From Streptomyces akebiae (GTDB taxonomy: Bacteria > Actinomycetota > Actinomycetes > Streptomycetales > Streptomycetaceae): 64,000 nucleotides of DNA. The stretch spans positions 3,162,001 through 3,226,000 of the forward strand of contig NZ_CP080647.1 in assembly GCF_019599145.1 (NCBI RefSeq), given 5' to 3'. Under the pieces are notes generated by a model. The model saw only the letters and a list, made by a program, of their open reading frames with translations, was not told the origin of the DNA and ran no database searches. This document shows, piece by piece, positions 41,924 to 50,853 of the stretch (within the stretch, counting starts at the first letter, position 1; every line of letters starts with the position of its first letter). Both the position numbers and the translations under genes were made by a program.

Positions 41924-43777
41924 ATGATCAACGCGTACGAGGACCCCGGCACCCCCGACCGCCGCGGTGGCGCCCACTACCTGTGGTGGCTGGTCAAGCA
42001 GCAGGCCGGCCGCTCCGCCCTCGGCTCCCTCATCTCCTGCGCGTGGATGGTGCTGCTCGCCGCCACCCCGTACCTGCTCTCCCGAGCGATCGACGAGGGC
42101 CTGGAACCCGGCGACCACCGGGCCCTGGCCGGCTGGACGGCCGCCCTCTTCGGCGTGGGCGCCTTCAACGCCTGGCTGAGCATCATGCGCCACCGCACGA
42201 TGACGCGGGTCCGGATGGACGCCAACTTCCGCACGGTGAAGGTCGTGATGGCGCACGCCGTCCGGCTGGGAGCGGCGTTGCGACGCCGCGTCGGCGCCGG
42301 AGAGGTCGTCACGATCGGTGTCGGGGACGTCCAGACGATCGCCGGTTCGCTGACGGTCATCGGGCCGGGGGTGGGGGCGCTCGCCGCCTACCTGGTGGTC
42401 GCCGGACTGCTCGTGTCGGTCTCCCTGCCCATCGCGGCGGTCGTGCTGCTCGGGATGCCGCTGATCGCGGTGATCGTGGGGCCGTTGATGCGGCGGCTGC
42501 AGGGCACGGAGACGGAGTACCGGGAGCGGCGGGGCGTGCTGACCGCGCGGATCGCCGACCTCGCGGGCGGGCTGCGGGTCCTCAACGGGCTGGGCGGCAA
42601 GGAGCTGGTGGCCGACGCGTTCCGCCGGGACTCGCAGCGTCTTCGGGCGCAGGGGTACCGGGTGGGAGCGGTGACCAGCTGGATGCAGGCGCTCGGGGTG
42701 GGGCTGCCGACGCTGTTCCTCGCCGTGGTGACCTGGCTGGCGGCCCGGCTCGCTGCCCAGGGTGCCATCACCGTAGGCGAGTTGGTGTCGGTGTACGGGT
42801 ACGTCACCGTACTGGTGCGGCCCGTGTCGTACTTCGTCGACTGGGGATACGAGGTCAGCCGCGGGGTGGTGGCCGCGCGGCGCGTCATCCGGTTCCTGAA
42901 CCTGGAGCCGCTGCCGGACCACGGCACGACGGACGCCCCCGCCGAGCCGTCGACGCTGCACGACCCCGAGTCGGGGGTGCGGGTGCCGCCCGGTCGGCTG
43001 GTCGCGCTCGCCGCCGACCGGCCGGCCGACGCGGCGGCCGTGGTGGACCGGCTCGGCCGGTACGCGCCGACCGCGGTGACCTGGGGCGGAATCCCGCTGG
43101 ACGCGATCCCGCTGGCACAGGTCCGGGCGCGGGTCCTGGTCGCCGACCACGAGGCCGACCTGTTCGCGGGCCGGCTGCGTGAGCTGCTCGGCGGGCACGG
43201 GGACGTCGACGACGAGACGGCCGGACGGGCGCTGCGGACGGCGGTGGCCGAGGACGTCGTACTTGGCCTCGCGGACGGCCTCGACTCGGCGATCGACGCG
43301 CAGGGCCGCAATCTCTCCGGCGGTCAGCGGCAGCGGGTACGGCTGGCGCGGGCGCTGGTGGCCGACCCCGAGGTCCTGCTCGCCGTCGAGCCGACCTCGG
43401 CGCTCGACGCGCACACCGAGGCCCGGGTCGCCGGACGGCTGCGCGCCGCGCGCGAGGGCCGCACGACCCTCGTCACGACCACCTCACCGCTCGTCCTCGA
43501 CCACGCCGACATCGTCCTCCACCTGGTGGACGGCAAGGTCGCGGCCACCGGCACCCACCACGAACTCCTGGCCACGGAACGGGGCTACCGGCGGTTGGTG
43601 GCCCGGGACGCGGGAGAGCCGGCGGAGGCGCGAGGCGGGGCGGACGGCGAGGACGCCGGGGACACGGGTGAAGCGGGCGGCGGGGGCGTCGGGGGCGACA
43701 GGGGCGAGGCGGAGGGCACGGGCGGCATGAAGGGTACGGGCGGGATGGAGCGCACGGACGCGGAGGTCGTGCGGTGA
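41924..43777 (+). CDS. ABC half-exporter, second heterodimer, subunit without Walker A
   Basis: A 617-residue half-exporter. The membrane domain is normal (residues 25-330). The NBD keeps the signature NLSGGQRQRVRLARALVADP, but the Walker A region reads PGRLVALAADRPADAAAVVD with no GK[ST], and Walker B reads VLLAVEPTSALD with Val for Asp. It cannot bind ATP in its own site. With the next gene, which has intact Walker A/B but no LSGGQ, exactly one composite ATP site remains. The last ~40 residues are Gly/Asp/Glu-rich and disordered. The substrate is unknown. Confidence 0.88.
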   Translation: MINAYEDPGTPDRRGGAHYLWWLVKQQAGRSALGSLISCAWMVLLAATPYLLSRAIDEGLEPGDHRALAGWTAALFGVGAFNAWLSIMRHRTMTRVRMDANFRTVKVVMAHAVRLGAALRRRVGAGEVVTIGVGDVQTIAGSLTVIGPGVGALAAYLVVAGLLVSVSLPIAAVVLLGMPLIAVIVGPLMRRLQGTETEYRERRGVLTARIADLAGGLRVLNGLGGKELVADAFRRDSQRLRAQGYRVGAVTSWMQALGVGLPTLFLAVVTWLAARLAAQGAITVGELVSVYGYVTVLVRPVSYFVDWGYEVSRGVVAARRVIRFLNLEPLPDHGTTDAPAEPSTLHDPESGVRVPPGRLVALAADRPADAAAVVDRLGRYAPTAVTWGGIPLDAIPLAQVRARVLVADHEADLFAGRLRELLGGHGDVDDETAGRALRTAVAEDVVLGLADGLDSAIDAQGRNLSGGQRQRVRLARALVADPEVLLAVEPTSALDAHTEARVAGRLRAAREGRTTLVTTTSPLVLDHADIVLHLVDGKVAATGTHHELLATERGYRRLVARDAGEPAEARGGADGEDAGDTGEAGGGGVGGDRGEAEGTGGMKGTGGMERTDAEVVR

Positions 43778-45579
43778 CGGAGGCAGCGACGACGGCCAAG
43801 GCATCGGGCCCGGTGGGACCCGTCTCCGCCCCCTCCGGGCGCCTGCCCATCGCCGACGCGCCGGCCGTGCGGCGGGCGACCGTGCGGCTGGTGCGGGCGG
43901 ACCGGCGGGCCTTCCTGGCCGTGCTGGGCCTGAACGGGGCAGCGGCCGCGACGGGGCTCGCCGGGCCGTGGCTGGTGGGCCGGATCATCGACGAGGTGCG
44001 CGGCGGGGCCGGCGTCGGCGTGGTGGACCGGCTGGCGGCGGCGATCCTGTTGTGCGCGGTGGCGCAGTTGCTGCTGGCGCGCTGGGCCCGGTACGTGGGG
44101 CACCGGTTCGGGGAGCGCACGCTGGCGCGGGTGCGTGAGGAGTTCGTGGACCGGACGCTGGCGCTGCCGGCGTCGGTCGTGGAGCGGGCGGGGACCGGTG
44201 ATCTGACGGCGCGCGGCACGGCCGACGTGGACGCGGTGGGCAGGACCCTGCGTGACGTGGGCCCCGAGCTGCTGATCAGTTCGGTGCAGGCGCTGTTCCT
44301 GATCGGCGCGGTCTTCGCCCTGAACCCGCTGCTCGGGGTGTGCGCGCTGGTCGGGCTGAGCGGCATCGGGGTGGTGCTGCGCTGGTATCTGCACCGGGCG
44401 CGTACCGGCTATCTCGCGGAGGGCGCGGCCGGTTCGGAGGTCGCGGAGATCGTCGCGGCGACCGCGTCGGGGGCCCGTACGGTCGAGGCGCTGCGACTGG
44501 AGCGCCGGCGGATCACCGCGAGCCGGGACGCGCTGGAGGAGTCCAGGCGCCGCCGCTTGCACACCCTGTTCCTGCGCACGGTGTTCTTCCCCGGGGTCGA
44601 GGTCTCGTACTTCGTGCCCCAGGTGCTCGTCCTCCTCCTCGGCGGAGTGCTGCTGGCGCGCGGCTCGGTCACCCTGGGCGCGGTGGTGTCGGCGGCCCTG
44701 TATCTGCAGCAGCTGAGCGGCCCGCTCGACGAGATCCTGATGCGGGTGGAACTGCTGCAGAGCAGTGGCGCCTCCTTCGCCCGGGTGGAGGGTCTGGCCG
44801 GGGCGCCTCGCGCGGGCTCCGCCGACACCCCGGAGCCCGCGGACGACCGCATCGACGTACGGGGTGTCCGGTACGCGTACGAGCGGGGCGGCGAGGTGCT
44901 GCGCGGTGTGGACCTGACGGTCCGCCCGGGCGAACGGCTCGCGGTGGTCGGTCCGTCCGGCGCCGGGAAGACGACGCTGAGCCGGCTCCTGGCAGGCATC
45001 GACGCGCCGACCGCCGGCAACGTGACGGTCGGCGGTGTGCCCGTCGTCGACCTCGGCCCGGAACGGCTGCGCCGCCAGGTGGTCCTGGTCACCCAGGAAC
45101 ACCATGTCTTCCTGGGCACGGTCCGCGACAACCTCCTCATCGCCGAACCGGCGGCCACGGACGAGGAGGTGTGGGCGGCGCTGTCGGCGGTGGGCGCGGA
45201 CGGCTGGGTCCGCGACCTCCCCGAGGGCCTGGACACCCGCCTCGGTGAGGGCGGGCGCCGCACGGACGGCCCCCAGGCCCAGCAACTGGCCCTCGCGCGG
45301 GTGGTCCTGGCCGATCCGCACACCCTCATCCTCGACGAGGCCACGGCCCTCCTCGACCCCACCACCGCCCGCCACACCGAGCGCGCCCTCGCCGCCGTCC
45401 TGCACGGCCGCACGGTCATCGCCATCGCCCACCGCCTGCACACCGCCCACGACGCGGACCGGGTGGCGGTGATGGAGGACGGCCGCCTCACCGAACTCGG
45501 CACGCACGACCAGTTGGTGACGGCGGACGGCCCGTACGCGGCGCTGTGGCGGCGGTGGCACGGGGAGGAGGCCGCCTGA
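43774..45579 (+). CDS. ABC half-exporter, second heterodimer, subunit without LSGGQ signature
   Basis: A 601-residue half-exporter. Walker A GPSGAGKTT and Walker B LILDEATALLD are intact, but the signature region reads GRRTDGPQAQQLALARVVLA, so LSGGQ is lost. GTG 43774 overlaps the previous stop (GTGA). The defects complement those of the partner, which supports an obligate heterodimer with a single working ATPase site. Confidence 0.9.
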   Translation: MTEAATTAKASGPVGPVSAPSGRLPIADAPAVRRATVRLVRADRRAFLAVLGLNGAAAATGLAGPWLVGRIIDEVRGGAGVGVVDRLAAAILLCAVAQLLLARWARYVGHRFGERTLARVREEFVDRTLALPASVVERAGTGDLTARGTADVDAVGRTLRDVGPELLISSVQALFLIGAVFALNPLLGVCALVGLSGIGVVLRWYLHRARTGYLAEGAAGSEVAEIVAATASGARTVEALRLERRRITASRDALEESRRRRLHTLFLRTVFFPGVEVSYFVPQVLVLLLGGVLLARGSVTLGAVVSAALYLQQLSGPLDEILMRVELLQSSGASFARVEGLAGAPRAGSADTPEPADDRIDVRGVRYAYERGGEVLRGVDLTVRPGERLAVVGPSGAGKTTLSRLLAGIDAPTAGNVTVGGVPVVDLGPERLRRQVVLVTQEHHVFLGTVRDNLLIAEPAATDEEVWAALSAVGADGWVRDLPEGLDTRLGEGGRRTDGPQAQQLALARVVLADPHTLILDEATALLDPTTARHTERALAAVLHGRTVIAIAHRLHTAHDADRVAVMEDGRLTELGTHDQLVTADGPYAALWRRWHGEEAA

Positions 45580-45674
45580 CGGGCGGCGGGGCCCGTGCGG
45601 TCCGACAAGCGTGCACGGCACCCGTGCGAAGATTGCCGAACAGCCTTACGACGAGGGGAAGAACGCCTCCTGTG

Positions 45675-45887
45675 ATGCCGCCGATGTGTGTCGTCTGCCC
45701 TCGCATGCGGCGCGACGACAAGCCTTTCTCCGAGTTCACCCTGGTGTACTTCCGGGCGACCCGGACGTATGACGACGACTGGGTCGGCCACCCGGAGAAC
45801 GCCGTCTGGTTCTGCAACGACCACGCGCACCTGGCCGAGGGACTGACCGACCTGACGGCCCGTGAGGCGCTGGAACGGATCAGGTAG
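45675..45887 (+). CDS. Small Cys/His protein, putative zinc-binding
   Basis: A 70-residue protein. CVVCPRMRR near the start and WFCNDHAHLAEGL give a Cys-x2-Cys plus Cys-x2-His-x-His arrangement that could bind zinc. The C-terminus TDLTAREALERIR is helical. GTG 45672 directly before the ATG is an alternative start, and GAGGGGAAG lies upstream. I know similar short hypothetical proteins from Streptomyces but cannot assign a function. Confidence 0.75.
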   Translation: MPPMCVVCPRMRRDDKPFSEFTLVYFRATRTYDDDWVGHPENAVWFCNDHAHLAEGLTDLTAREALERIR

Positions 45888-45997
45888 GACGGGCTCCGCA
45901 GCCCTCCGCTTTCCGCCCTCGGCCCTCCGCTCCGGCCCTCCGCCCCGCCAAGGTGAACGCTCCGTTTATCGAACATGATCAACCGGGCAACGGACTG

Positions 45998-46033
45998 TTT
46001 CCGGCCAACTTCTTGACGCGCTCCTGACAGGAA
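45998..46033 (+). promoter_or_regulatory. Conserved upstream block of the first M4 protease gene
   Basis: GGCCAAC (46003-46009), 11 bases, then CTCCTGACA (46021-46029). The same pair of blocks with the same 11-base gap occurs at 48406-48432 upstream of the second M4 gene. TTGACG at 46013-46018 may be a -35. The whole gap 45888-46223 holds nothing else that I can support. Confidence 0.55.
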
Positions 46034-46223
46034 GCGCAATCTCCTGCCACTCTGCCCACAACCGCGGCACAGCAACCTCACAAGGAGCGCTCCCACGTGC
46101 CGCGCGGCACCCCCCACGCATGTGGTTTCGCGTTCGTCAGTGCACACCTTGTTCTGCCCGGACGGCCACCAGTCGTCCGGTCTCCCCTGGCCGTGCGAAC
46201 CCGCGGCCACGCAGAAGGAGTCA

Positions 46224-48290
46224 GTGTTGAGACGCCAGTCCCACAGACGCACCTCCCACACCGGTACCACCTTCGGCCGCACCGCCCGTAGGCGCACGGC
46301 CGCCGGCGCGTTCGTCGCCATCACCGCCCTGTTGGCCGCGGCCGTCCAGTCGGGCGCCGCCACCGCCGCCCCGGAGAAGGCACCGTCGGCAGCGGGCAAG
46401 GCCACCGGCACGGCCTCGGTCAAGCTCACCCCCGCCCAGCGGGCCGAGCTGATACGCGAGGCCACCGCGACGAGGGCGGAGACGGCCGAGGAGCTGAACC
46501 TCGGCGCCAAGGAGAAGCTCGTCGTCCGTGACGTGGTCAAGGACCGCGACGGCACCGTGCACACCCGGTACGAGCGGACGTACGACGGCCTCCCCGTCCT
46601 CGGCGGCGACCTGGTCGTCGAGACCTCGAAGGCGGGCGCGACCGAAGGCATCGTCAGGGCCACCAAGGCGAAGATCGCCGTCCCGTCGCTGACGCCGACC
46701 GTCAGCAAGGGCAAGGCCGAGAAGCAGGCCCTCGGCGCCGCGAAGGCCGAGGACGCCAAGAACCCGGACATCAACCGCGCGCCCCGCAAGGTCGTCTGGG
46801 CCGCGAGCGGCAAGCCGGTCCTCGCCTACGAGACGGTCGTCGGTGGCTTCCAGCACGACGGCACCCCGCAGGAGCTGCACGTCATCACGGACGCCACCAG
46901 CGGCGCCAAGCTGTACGAGTGGGAGGCGGTCGAGACCGGCACCGGCAACACGGTCTACAGCGGCCAGGTGACCCTCGGCACCACCCAGTCCGGTTCGACG
47001 TACAACCTCACCGACGGCGCGCGCGGCAACCACCGCACGAACAACCTGAACCGCGGCACGTCCGGCACCGGGACCCTGTTCTCCGGCCCCGACGACGTGT
47101 GGGGCAACGGGGCCCCGTCGAACCTGGAGTCGGCCGCCGCCGACGCCCACTACGGCGCGGCACTGACCTGGGACTACTACAAGAACGTGCACGGCCGCAG
47201 CGGCATCCGCGGTGACGGCGTCGGCGCCTACTCGCGCGTGCACTACGGCAACAACTACGTCAACGCGTTCTGGCAGGACTCCTGCTTCTGCATGACGTAC
47301 GGCGACGGCTCGGGCAACGCCAACCCCCTCACGTCGATCGACGTGGCCGCGCACGAGATGACCCACGGCCTCACGTCCAACACCGCCGGCCTGAACTACA
47401 GCGGTGAGTCCGGCGGTCTGAACGAGGCCACCTCGGACATCTTCGGCGCGACGGTCGAGTTCTTCGCGGCGAACTCCTCCGACGTCGGTGACTACCTCAT
47501 CGGCGAGGAGATCAACATCAACGGCGACGGCACGCCGCTGCGTTACATGGACCGGCCGAGCAAGGACGGCTCGTCCAGGGACGCCTGGTACTCGGGCATC
47601 GGCTCGATCGACGTGCACTACTCCTCGGGCCCCGCGAACCACTTCTTCTACCTGCTCTCCGAGGGCAGCGGCGCCAAGACCATCAACGGCGTCAGCTACG
47701 ACTCGCCCACCTCGGACAACCTGCCGGTGACCGGCATCGGCCGGGACAAGGCGGAGAAGATCTGGTTCCGCGCGCTGACGACCAAGTTCACCTCGACCAC
47801 CAACTACGCGGGCGCCCGCACCGGGACCCTCGCGGCGGCCGGTGAGCTGTACGGCACCACGTCGGCCGAGTACACGGCGGTGGCCAACGCGTGGGCGGGC
47901 GTCAACGTGGGCACCCGGCCCGGCGGTGGCGGGGGCGGCGGTACGTCGTTCGAGAGCACGACCGACGTATCGATTCCGGACAACGGCGCGGCGGTCACCT
48001 CGCCGATCACGGTCTCCGGCCGGACCGGAAACGCCCCCTCGAACCTTGCGGTCGCGGTGGACATCGTCCACACGTACATCGGTGACCTCCAGGTCCAGCT
48101 GGTCGCCCCCGACGGCACGGCGTACACGCTGAAGGCGTACGGCACCGGCGGCAGCACGGACAACATCAACACCACGTACACCGTGAACGCCTCATCCGAA
48201 GTCGCCAACGGCGTATGGCAGTTGAGGGTCCAGGACAACGCGGCGCGGGACACCGGGTACATCAACAGCTGGAAGCTGACGTTCCCGTAG
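46224..48290 (+). CDS. Secreted M4 (thermolysin-like) metalloprotease with P-domain
   Basis: About 688 residues: signal peptide, FTP/PepSY-type propeptide (KLVVRDVVKDRDGTVHTRYE, YDGLPVLGGDLVVETS), catalytic domain and a C-terminal proprotein-convertase P-domain. The zinc site is DVAAHEMTHGLTSNTAGLNY with the third ligand in GGLNEATSDIFG; the active-site His region is SIDVHYSSGPANHFFY. The P-domain reads ISIPD-like VSIPDNGAAVTSPITVSG, IVHTYIGDLQVQLVAPDGTA and GYINSWKLTFP. AAGGAG lies before GTG 46224; TTG 46227 has the better spacing. It is secreted as a zymogen. The next gene is a paralogue without the P-domain. Confidence 0.93.
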   Translation: MLRRQSHRRTSHTGTTFGRTARRRTAAGAFVAITALLAAAVQSGAATAAPEKAPSAAGKATGTASVKLTPAQRAELIREATATRAETAEELNLGAKEKLVVRDVVKDRDGTVHTRYERTYDGLPVLGGDLVVETSKAGATEGIVRATKAKIAVPSLTPTVSKGKAEKQALGAAKAEDAKNPDINRAPRKVVWAASGKPVLAYETVVGGFQHDGTPQELHVITDATSGAKLYEWEAVETGTGNTVYSGQVTLGTTQSGSTYNLTDGARGNHRTNNLNRGTSGTGTLFSGPDDVWGNGAPSNLESAAADAHYGAALTWDYYKNVHGRSGIRGDGVGAYSRVHYGNNYVNAFWQDSCFCMTYGDGSGNANPLTSIDVAAHEMTHGLTSNTAGLNYSGESGGLNEATSDIFGATVEFFAANSSDVGDYLIGEEININGDGTPLRYMDRPSKDGSSRDAWYSGIGSIDVHYSSGPANHFFYLLSEGSGAKTINGVSYDSPTSDNLPVTGIGRDKAEKIWFRALTTKFTSTTNYAGARTGTLAAAGELYGTTSAEYTAVANAWAGVNVGTRPGGGGGGGTSFESTTDVSIPDNGAAVTSPITVSGRTGNAPSNLAVAVDIVHTYIGDLQVQLVAPDGTAYTLKAYGTGGSTDNINTTYTVNASSEVANGVWQLRVQDNAARDTGYINSWKLTFP

Positions 48291-48330
48291 GTCACCTGCG
48301 CGGCACACGCTTCCCGCACCTGAAAGGCGT

Positions 48331-48360
48331 CGCCCCGGCGGTTCGATTCCCGCCGGGGCG
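48331..48360 (+). terminator. 11-bp stem terminator after the first M4 gene
   Basis: CGCCCCGGCGG (48331-48341) pairs perfectly with CCGCCGGGGCG (48350-48360) around TTCGATTC. It lies 40 bases past the stop and should end the first protease transcript. Confidence 0.7.
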
Positions 48361-48401
48361 GCGCCCGTTCATGTTCCCGCAACATTCACCGGACAGTTGA
48401 C

Positions 48402-48436
48402 TTTCGGCCAACATCATCACCCCCTCCTGACATGAA
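48402..48436 (+). promoter_or_regulatory. Conserved upstream block of the second M4 protease gene
   Basis: GGCCAAC (48406-48412), 11 bases, then CTCCTGACA (48424-48432) repeats the block upstream of the first M4 gene. The two genes are therefore probably co-regulated from separate promoters. Confidence 0.55.
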
Positions 48437-48508
48437 CACGACTCAGGTGTCACTCTTCCTCCACCCGCCGCACCAGCACCAGCGAACTCCCCCACATAAG
48501 GAGCTTGT

Positions 48509-50170
48509 GTGTCTCCCCTCTACGCGCGTCACAAGCGCACCACGCTCGCCATCGCGACCGCCATCGCCGCCGGCGCGCTGCTGACCACCGGCCTGACCTC
48601 CGGCGCCACCGCCCAGCCCGCGCCCGCCGCGGACAAGGCCCGGCCGGCCGGAGCCCCCGTCCTGCTGACCCCCGCCGCGCGCACCGCCCTGATCAAGGAG
48701 GCGGACGCGGCCACGGCCGACACCGCCGACGAGATAGGCCTGGGCGCCAAGGAGGAACTGGTCGTCCGTGACGTCCTCAAGGACGCGGACGGCACGGTCC
48801 ACACGCGCTACGAGCGCACCTACGGCGGACTCCCGGTCCTCGGCGGCGACCTGGTCGTCCACGAGTCGAAGGCCGGTGACATCAAGAGCGTCACCAAGGC
48901 GACCACCGCCTCCGTCAAGGTCGCCGACCTGACCCCGGCCGTCGCCAAGGCCACCGCCGAGAAGCAGGCGCTGAAGGCCGCCAAGGCCGAGGGCTCCACC
49001 AAGACCCAGGCCGACAAGGCGCCGCGCAAGGTCGTCTGGGCCGCGAGCGGCAAGCCGACCCTCGCCTACGAGACGGTCGTCGGCGGCTTCCAGCACGACG
49101 GCACCCCGCAGGAGCTCCACGTCGTCACCGACGCGGAGACCGGCAAGAAGCTGTACGAGTGGGAGGCCGTCCAGACCGGTACCGGCAACAGCCAGTACAA
49201 CGGCCAGGTCACCATCGGCACCTCGCTGTCCGGCTCGACGTACCAGCTGAACGACGCCTCGCGCGGCGCCCACAAGACGTACAACAAGGCGCGCGCCACG
49301 TCCTCCTCGGCCGGCACGCTCTTCACCGACGCGGACGACGTCTGGGGCACCGGCACCGCCACCAGCTCCTCCACCGACCAGAACGCCGCCGTGGACGCCC
49401 ACTACGGCGCCCAGGTCACCTGGGACTTCTACAAGAACGTCCTCGGCCGCAACGGCATCAGGAACAACGGCGTCGCCGCGTACTCCCGGGTCCACTACGG
49501 CAACGCGTACGTCAACGCCTTCTGGTCCGACAGCTGCTTCTGCATGACGTACGGCGACGGCGCGGGCAACACCAAGCCGCTCACCTCGCTGGACGTGGCG
49601 GGCCACGAGATGACCCACGGCCTGACGTCCAACACCGCCGGTCTGAACTACAGCGGCGAGTCCGGCGGCCTGAACGAGGCCACCTCGGACATCCTCGGCA
49701 CGGCGGTCGAGTTCTACGCCGCCAACGCCAAGGACCCGGGCGACTACCTGATCGGCGAGAAGGTCGACATCCGCGGCAACGGCACCCCGCTGCGCTACAT
49801 GGACCAGCCGAGCAAGGACGGCTCGTCGGCCAACTACTGGTCGTCGTCGCTCGGCAGCCTGGACGTCCACTACTCCTCGGGCCCGGCGAACCACTTCTTC
49901 TACCTGCTCTCCGAGGGCAGCGGCGCCAAGACGATCAACGGGGTCTCGTACAACTCCCCCACCTCCAACGGCTCCACGATCACGGGCATCGGCCGCGCCA
50001 AGGCCGTCCAGATCTGGTACAAGGCGCTGACGACGTACATGACGTCGACCACGAACTACAAGGGCGCCCGCACGGCGACCCTGAACGCGGCGTCCTCGCT
50101 CTACGGCGCGAGCAGCGCGGAGTACGCGGCGGTGAACGCGGCGTGGGCGGCGGTCAACGTCACGGCGTGA
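48509..50170 (+). CDS. Secreted M4 (thermolysin-like) metalloprotease, no P-domain
   Basis: A 553-residue paralogue of the preceding protease. The signal peptide is followed by a similar propeptide and a catalytic domain with DVAGHEMTHGLTSNTAGLNY, GGLNEATSDILG and SLDVHYSSGPANHFFY. It ends at AAWAAVNVTA, right after the catalytic domain. TAAGGAG lies 6 bases before GTG 48509. The match over the catalytic domain is high, so duplication followed by gain or loss of the P-domain is likely. Confidence 0.93.
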   Translation: MSPLYARHKRTTLAIATAIAAGALLTTGLTSGATAQPAPAADKARPAGAPVLLTPAARTALIKEADAATADTADEIGLGAKEELVVRDVLKDADGTVHTRYERTYGGLPVLGGDLVVHESKAGDIKSVTKATTASVKVADLTPAVAKATAEKQALKAAKAEGSTKTQADKAPRKVVWAASGKPTLAYETVVGGFQHDGTPQELHVVTDAETGKKLYEWEAVQTGTGNSQYNGQVTIGTSLSGSTYQLNDASRGAHKTYNKARATSSSAGTLFTDADDVWGTGTATSSSTDQNAAVDAHYGAQVTWDFYKNVLGRNGIRNNGVAAYSRVHYGNAYVNAFWSDSCFCMTYGDGAGNTKPLTSLDVAGHEMTHGLTSNTAGLNYSGESGGLNEATSDILGTAVEFYAANAKDPGDYLIGEKVDIRGNGTPLRYMDQPSKDGSSANYWSSSLGSLDVHYSSGPANHFFYLLSEGSGAKTINGVSYNSPTSNGSTITGIGRAKAVQIWYKALTTYMTSTTNYKGARTATLNAASSLYGASSAEYAAVNAAWAAVNVTA

Positions 50171-50245
50171 CGCCGGCCTGACTGAGGTTGCTCGGGCGGT
50201 ACCCGGAGAGAAGGCGACTCCGGGTGCCGCCCTAGTCTGTGCGCC

Positions 50246-50779
50246 ATGCCCCATACCACCGGCCCGCTCCCCGAGGGCCCCTTCACCTACGAGGCCGTCG
50301 GCGCGACCCGCGAGGGCCACTGCCCGCCCGACTTCAGCCCGCTCCACGTCCGCTCCCGCATAGGAGAGGGCACGGACGTGTTCGAGCGAGCCGCGAACGC
50401 GGTCCGCACCTGGGAGATGCACCGTGCGCTGGGCGTCGGCATAAGCGCCTCCGCCCCCGAGGCGGCCCCCGGCGTCGACGTGACGGTCACCCTGGGCGGC
50501 GTGATCAAGGCCCCCTGCCGCGTGGTGTGGACGGTCGACGAACCCCGCCGCAAGGGCTGGGCCTACGGCACGCTCCCGGGCCACCCGGAGTGCGGCGAGG
50601 AGGCCTTCGTGGTCGACCGCACGGGAGACGGCACGGTCTGGCTGACGGTGACGGCCTTCAGCCGGGGCGCGAAGTGGTACGCACGGGCGGGCGGGGCGGC
50701 GACGCGGGGGTTGCAGCACGCTTACGCGCGGCGGTGCGGGGTGGTGCTGCGGAGGCTGGCGGGGAACCCCAAGGACTGA
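50246..50779 (+). CDS. DUF1990 family protein
   Basis: A 177-residue protein of the DUF1990 family: FTYEAVGATREGHCPPDFSP, RSRIGEGTDVFERAANAVRT, CRVVWTVDEPRRKGWAYGTL and GHPECGEEAFVVDRTGDGTV. The last helix reads YARRCGVVLRRLAG. It is probably cytosolic and has no known enzyme activity. A TAGTCT box (50233-50238) lies 7 bases before the ATG with no ribosome-binding site, so the mRNA is likely leaderless. Confidence 0.85.
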   Translation: MPHTTGPLPEGPFTYEAVGATREGHCPPDFSPLHVRSRIGEGTDVFERAANAVRTWEMHRALGVGISASAPEAAPGVDVTVTLGGVIKAPCRVVWTVDEPRRKGWAYGTLPGHPECGEEAFVVDRTGDGTVWLTVTAFSRGAKWYARAGGAATRGLQHAYARRCGVVLRRLAGNPKD

Positions 50780-50853
50780 GGCGGGCGTCTCAGGCACCGG
50801 GGCGCGGCCATGTGCCCCTGAACTCGGCTGGACAGCGTACGTACGGGGGTGTC

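Noticed and set aside
39071..43414. A 1447-codon open frame antisense to the ABC genes, and similar long antisense frames at 2325-4949, 35327-37567 and 57971-60031
   Set aside because: High GC content leaves few stops in the opposite strand. The translations are rich in Arg, His, Gly and Pro with no domain, while the forward frames encode clear families.
48331..48360. tRNA 3' half (GGTTCGATTCC resembles a T-arm)
   Set aside because: Pairing gives an 11-bp perfect hairpin with an 8-base loop that does not allow the 7-base T-loop, and no acceptor, D-arm or anticodon arm is present. It fits a terminator.
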